A DNA stretch of 5,474 nt. It comes from Candidatus Heimdallarchaeota archaeon. GTDB lineage: Archaea > Asgardarchaeota > Heimdallarchaeia > Heimdallarchaeales > Heimdallarchaeaceae. The position numbers and the translations under genes are program-made. The stretch spans positions 1 through 5,474 of the forward strand of contig JAEOTK010000265.1 of assembly GCA_016839875.1 (NCBI GenBank), written 5' to 3'. The notes under the pieces are model-generated. The model did no database searches. It was not told where the DNA came from and worked only from the letters and a program-made list of their open reading frames with translations. Of the stretch, positions 4,599 through 5,474 are shown piece after piece. The stretch's first letter is position 1. Each line of letters opens with the position of its first letter.

Positions 4599-5474
4599 AT
4601 GAAAAGAGAAGTCACATTTTTACTATTAATTTCCTTGTTAATCTTATTACCTTTGAATGCAAATAAGACATACTCTCTAGAAGGTATCGAACAAGAGAAA
4701 ATTGATTTTTGTGCAATCGATTATTTCAATTGGTTTTGGAAAGGAACTGAAGTTATATCTGAAACAGGCTCTCTAGCTTCATATAGTCCTAGTATCGCTG
4801 TTGATCAAGAAGGTAATATTCATGTTGTTTGGGATGATTATGAACCATATGACGGATCTGGAAATGATAAGGATGTTTTCTATAGAATGTGGAATTCCAC
4901 AATAGAAAGCTGGTCCTTAATAGAAACAGTTTCAACTGTTAGCTCTGATGATTCAGCATCTTCAAAAATAGATATTGACGCTCAGAACAATGTTCACATT
5001 GTGTGGAGAGATTTAGAAGATTATAATGGAGCGGGTATTGATTATGATGTTTTCTATAGAAAAAAGATTATTGAAACTAATATATGGGAAACAACAGAAG
5101 TTATTTCTACTGTTGGTTCACTACCTTCTTTGGAACCTGATATCTCTGTAGATCAAACCAATAATGTTCATATAGCATGGACAGATAGTGCGGATTACAA
5201 TGGATCTGGTACTGAAAAAGATATTTTTTACAAAGAATGGAGAGATGATAGTTCAAGTTGGAGTGTAATCAATGTTGTTTCAATAGGATGTGACTCTGTT
5301 GGTGGTTCTGAAAGGTCAGAAATCTGTACAGACGCAGAAGGGAATGTGTTCTTTACTTGGTCAGATTATTCAGATATTGATTCTGCAGGTACAGATCAAG
5401 ATATCTTCTTTAAATACAGGACTCCAAGTGGTTCCTGGTCTAAAATTTACGTTGTATCAGCAATGTCTGATACA
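4599..5474 (+). CDS. secreted propeller surface protein, paralogue 3, C-terminus beyond window
   Basis: 292 residues are visible from ATG, with the frame open to the right edge. MKRE plus a leucine-rich core (7-19) ending near NA (20-21) forms a signal peptide. WFW occurs at 45-47, then repeats start at W47, W105, W163, W221 and W280; the fifth is cut. Match to paralogue 2 is obvious blade by blade, including the odd blade 4 (FFTW, DIFFK, TPSGSW). If it keeps the family plan, about 300 residues are missing: the rest of blade 5, blades 6-7, an FN3-like domain and the membrane anchor. Unlike the complete paralogues it has sequons in or before the propeller (N22, N99, N201). ATG is chosen over an in-frame TTG at 4563-4565 because the latter lies upstream of the ribosome-binding site. 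Function is inferred only by family: a surface-displayed binding protein. Confidence 0.85.
   Translation, partial: MKREVTFLLLISLLILLPLNANKTYSLEGIEQEKIDFCAIDYFNWFWKGTEVISETGSLASYSPSIAVDQEGNIHVVWDDYEPYDGSGNDKDVFYRMWNSTIESWSLIETVSTVSSDDSASSKIDIDAQNNVHIVWRDLEDYNGAGIDYDVFYRKKIIETNIWETTEVISTVGSLPSLEPDISVDQTNNVHIAWTDSADYNGSGTEKDIFYKEWRDDSSSWSVINVVSIGCDSVGGSERSEICTDAEGNVFFTWSDYSDIDSAGTDQDIFFKYRTPSGSWSKIYVVSAMSDT
4737..5474 (+). repeat. propeller blades 1-4 and start of blade 5 in paralogue 3
   Basis: Four full repeats of 58, 58, 58 and 59 residues and the first 13 residues of a fifth. Blade 1 has the full-length G-S-G-N-D loop that paralogue 2 lacks. The loop before the closing strand is often Y-N/D-G-[SA]-G (blades 1-3), a local signature of this copy. 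Confidence 0.85.

Larger units (their letters stand above)
737..5474 (+). repeat. tandem array of about 1.9-kb gene cassettes (promoter + gene + T-tract)
   Basis: Three head-to-tail copies: start codons are spaced 1912 and 1902 bp apart, and TATA-like boxes 1913 and 1896 bp. Promoter element, ribosome-binding site, protein layout, oligo-T tract and the AATGC...AGAA 3' flank recur in order. The third copy is truncated by the window. The nucleotide sequences have diverged strongly, so the duplication is old; no insertion sequence or att-like repeat is seen at the cassette joints. Confidence 0.8.

Noticed and set aside
785..4601. Operon of three co-transcribed genes
   Set aside because: Gaps of 139 and 132 bp each contain an oligo-T tract and a promoter element with constant geometry, which favours separate transcripts, although read-through cannot be excluded.

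Overview
The window reads as archaeal DNA, most plausibly from an Asgard (Promethearchaeota) lineage or another mesophilic archaeon. It is AT-rich. Each gene in the main array has a TATA-like box about 22-23 nt upstream of a short Shine-Dalgarno remnant (GGTG), two of three start codons are TTG, and genes end in bare oligo-T tracts without hairpins. The proteins are secreted and held by a C-terminal membrane helix with a lysine-rich tail. The phylum is inference only; no marker gene is present.

Layout. Positions 1-680 (minus strand) hold the N-terminal 226 codons of a probable two-domain GNAT-fold acetyltransferase that runs off the left edge. A 104-bp divergent intergenic region (681-784) with a perfect 8-bp dyad separates it from a plus-strand array of three paralogous genes: 785-2557 (590 aa), 2697-4466 (589 aa) and 4599-5474 (first 292 codons, cut by the right edge). 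The 139-bp and 132-bp gaps between them carry a T-tract, then a promoter and ribosome-binding site. No stretch over 300 bases lacks a gene.

The three paralogues share one architecture. A signal peptide leads to a conserved WxW segment and then about 58-residue repeats (consensus W-S-x-x-E-V-I-S ... D-x-x-G-N-I-H-V-V-W-x-D ... S-G-T-D-x-D-I-F-Y-K). The two complete genes have exactly seven repeats, then one fibronectin type III-like domain, a nearly invariant transmembrane anchor and a basic tail. The repeats resemble the sialidase/BNR-like propeller superfamily, so each protein is probably a seven-bladed beta-propeller displayed on the outer cell surface. Ligand and function are unknown.

The genes arose by tandem duplication of a 1.9-kb cassette that included its promoter and 3' flank: start-to-start distances are 1912 and 1902 bp, and an 18-nt promoter element is 17/18 identical in front of genes 2 and 3. 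Since each copy has its own promoter and terminator, they look like separately transcribed, co-regulated genes rather than an operon. The most interesting signal is this array of diversified surface propellers with uniform promoters and a frozen membrane anchor, which may continue beyond the right edge.
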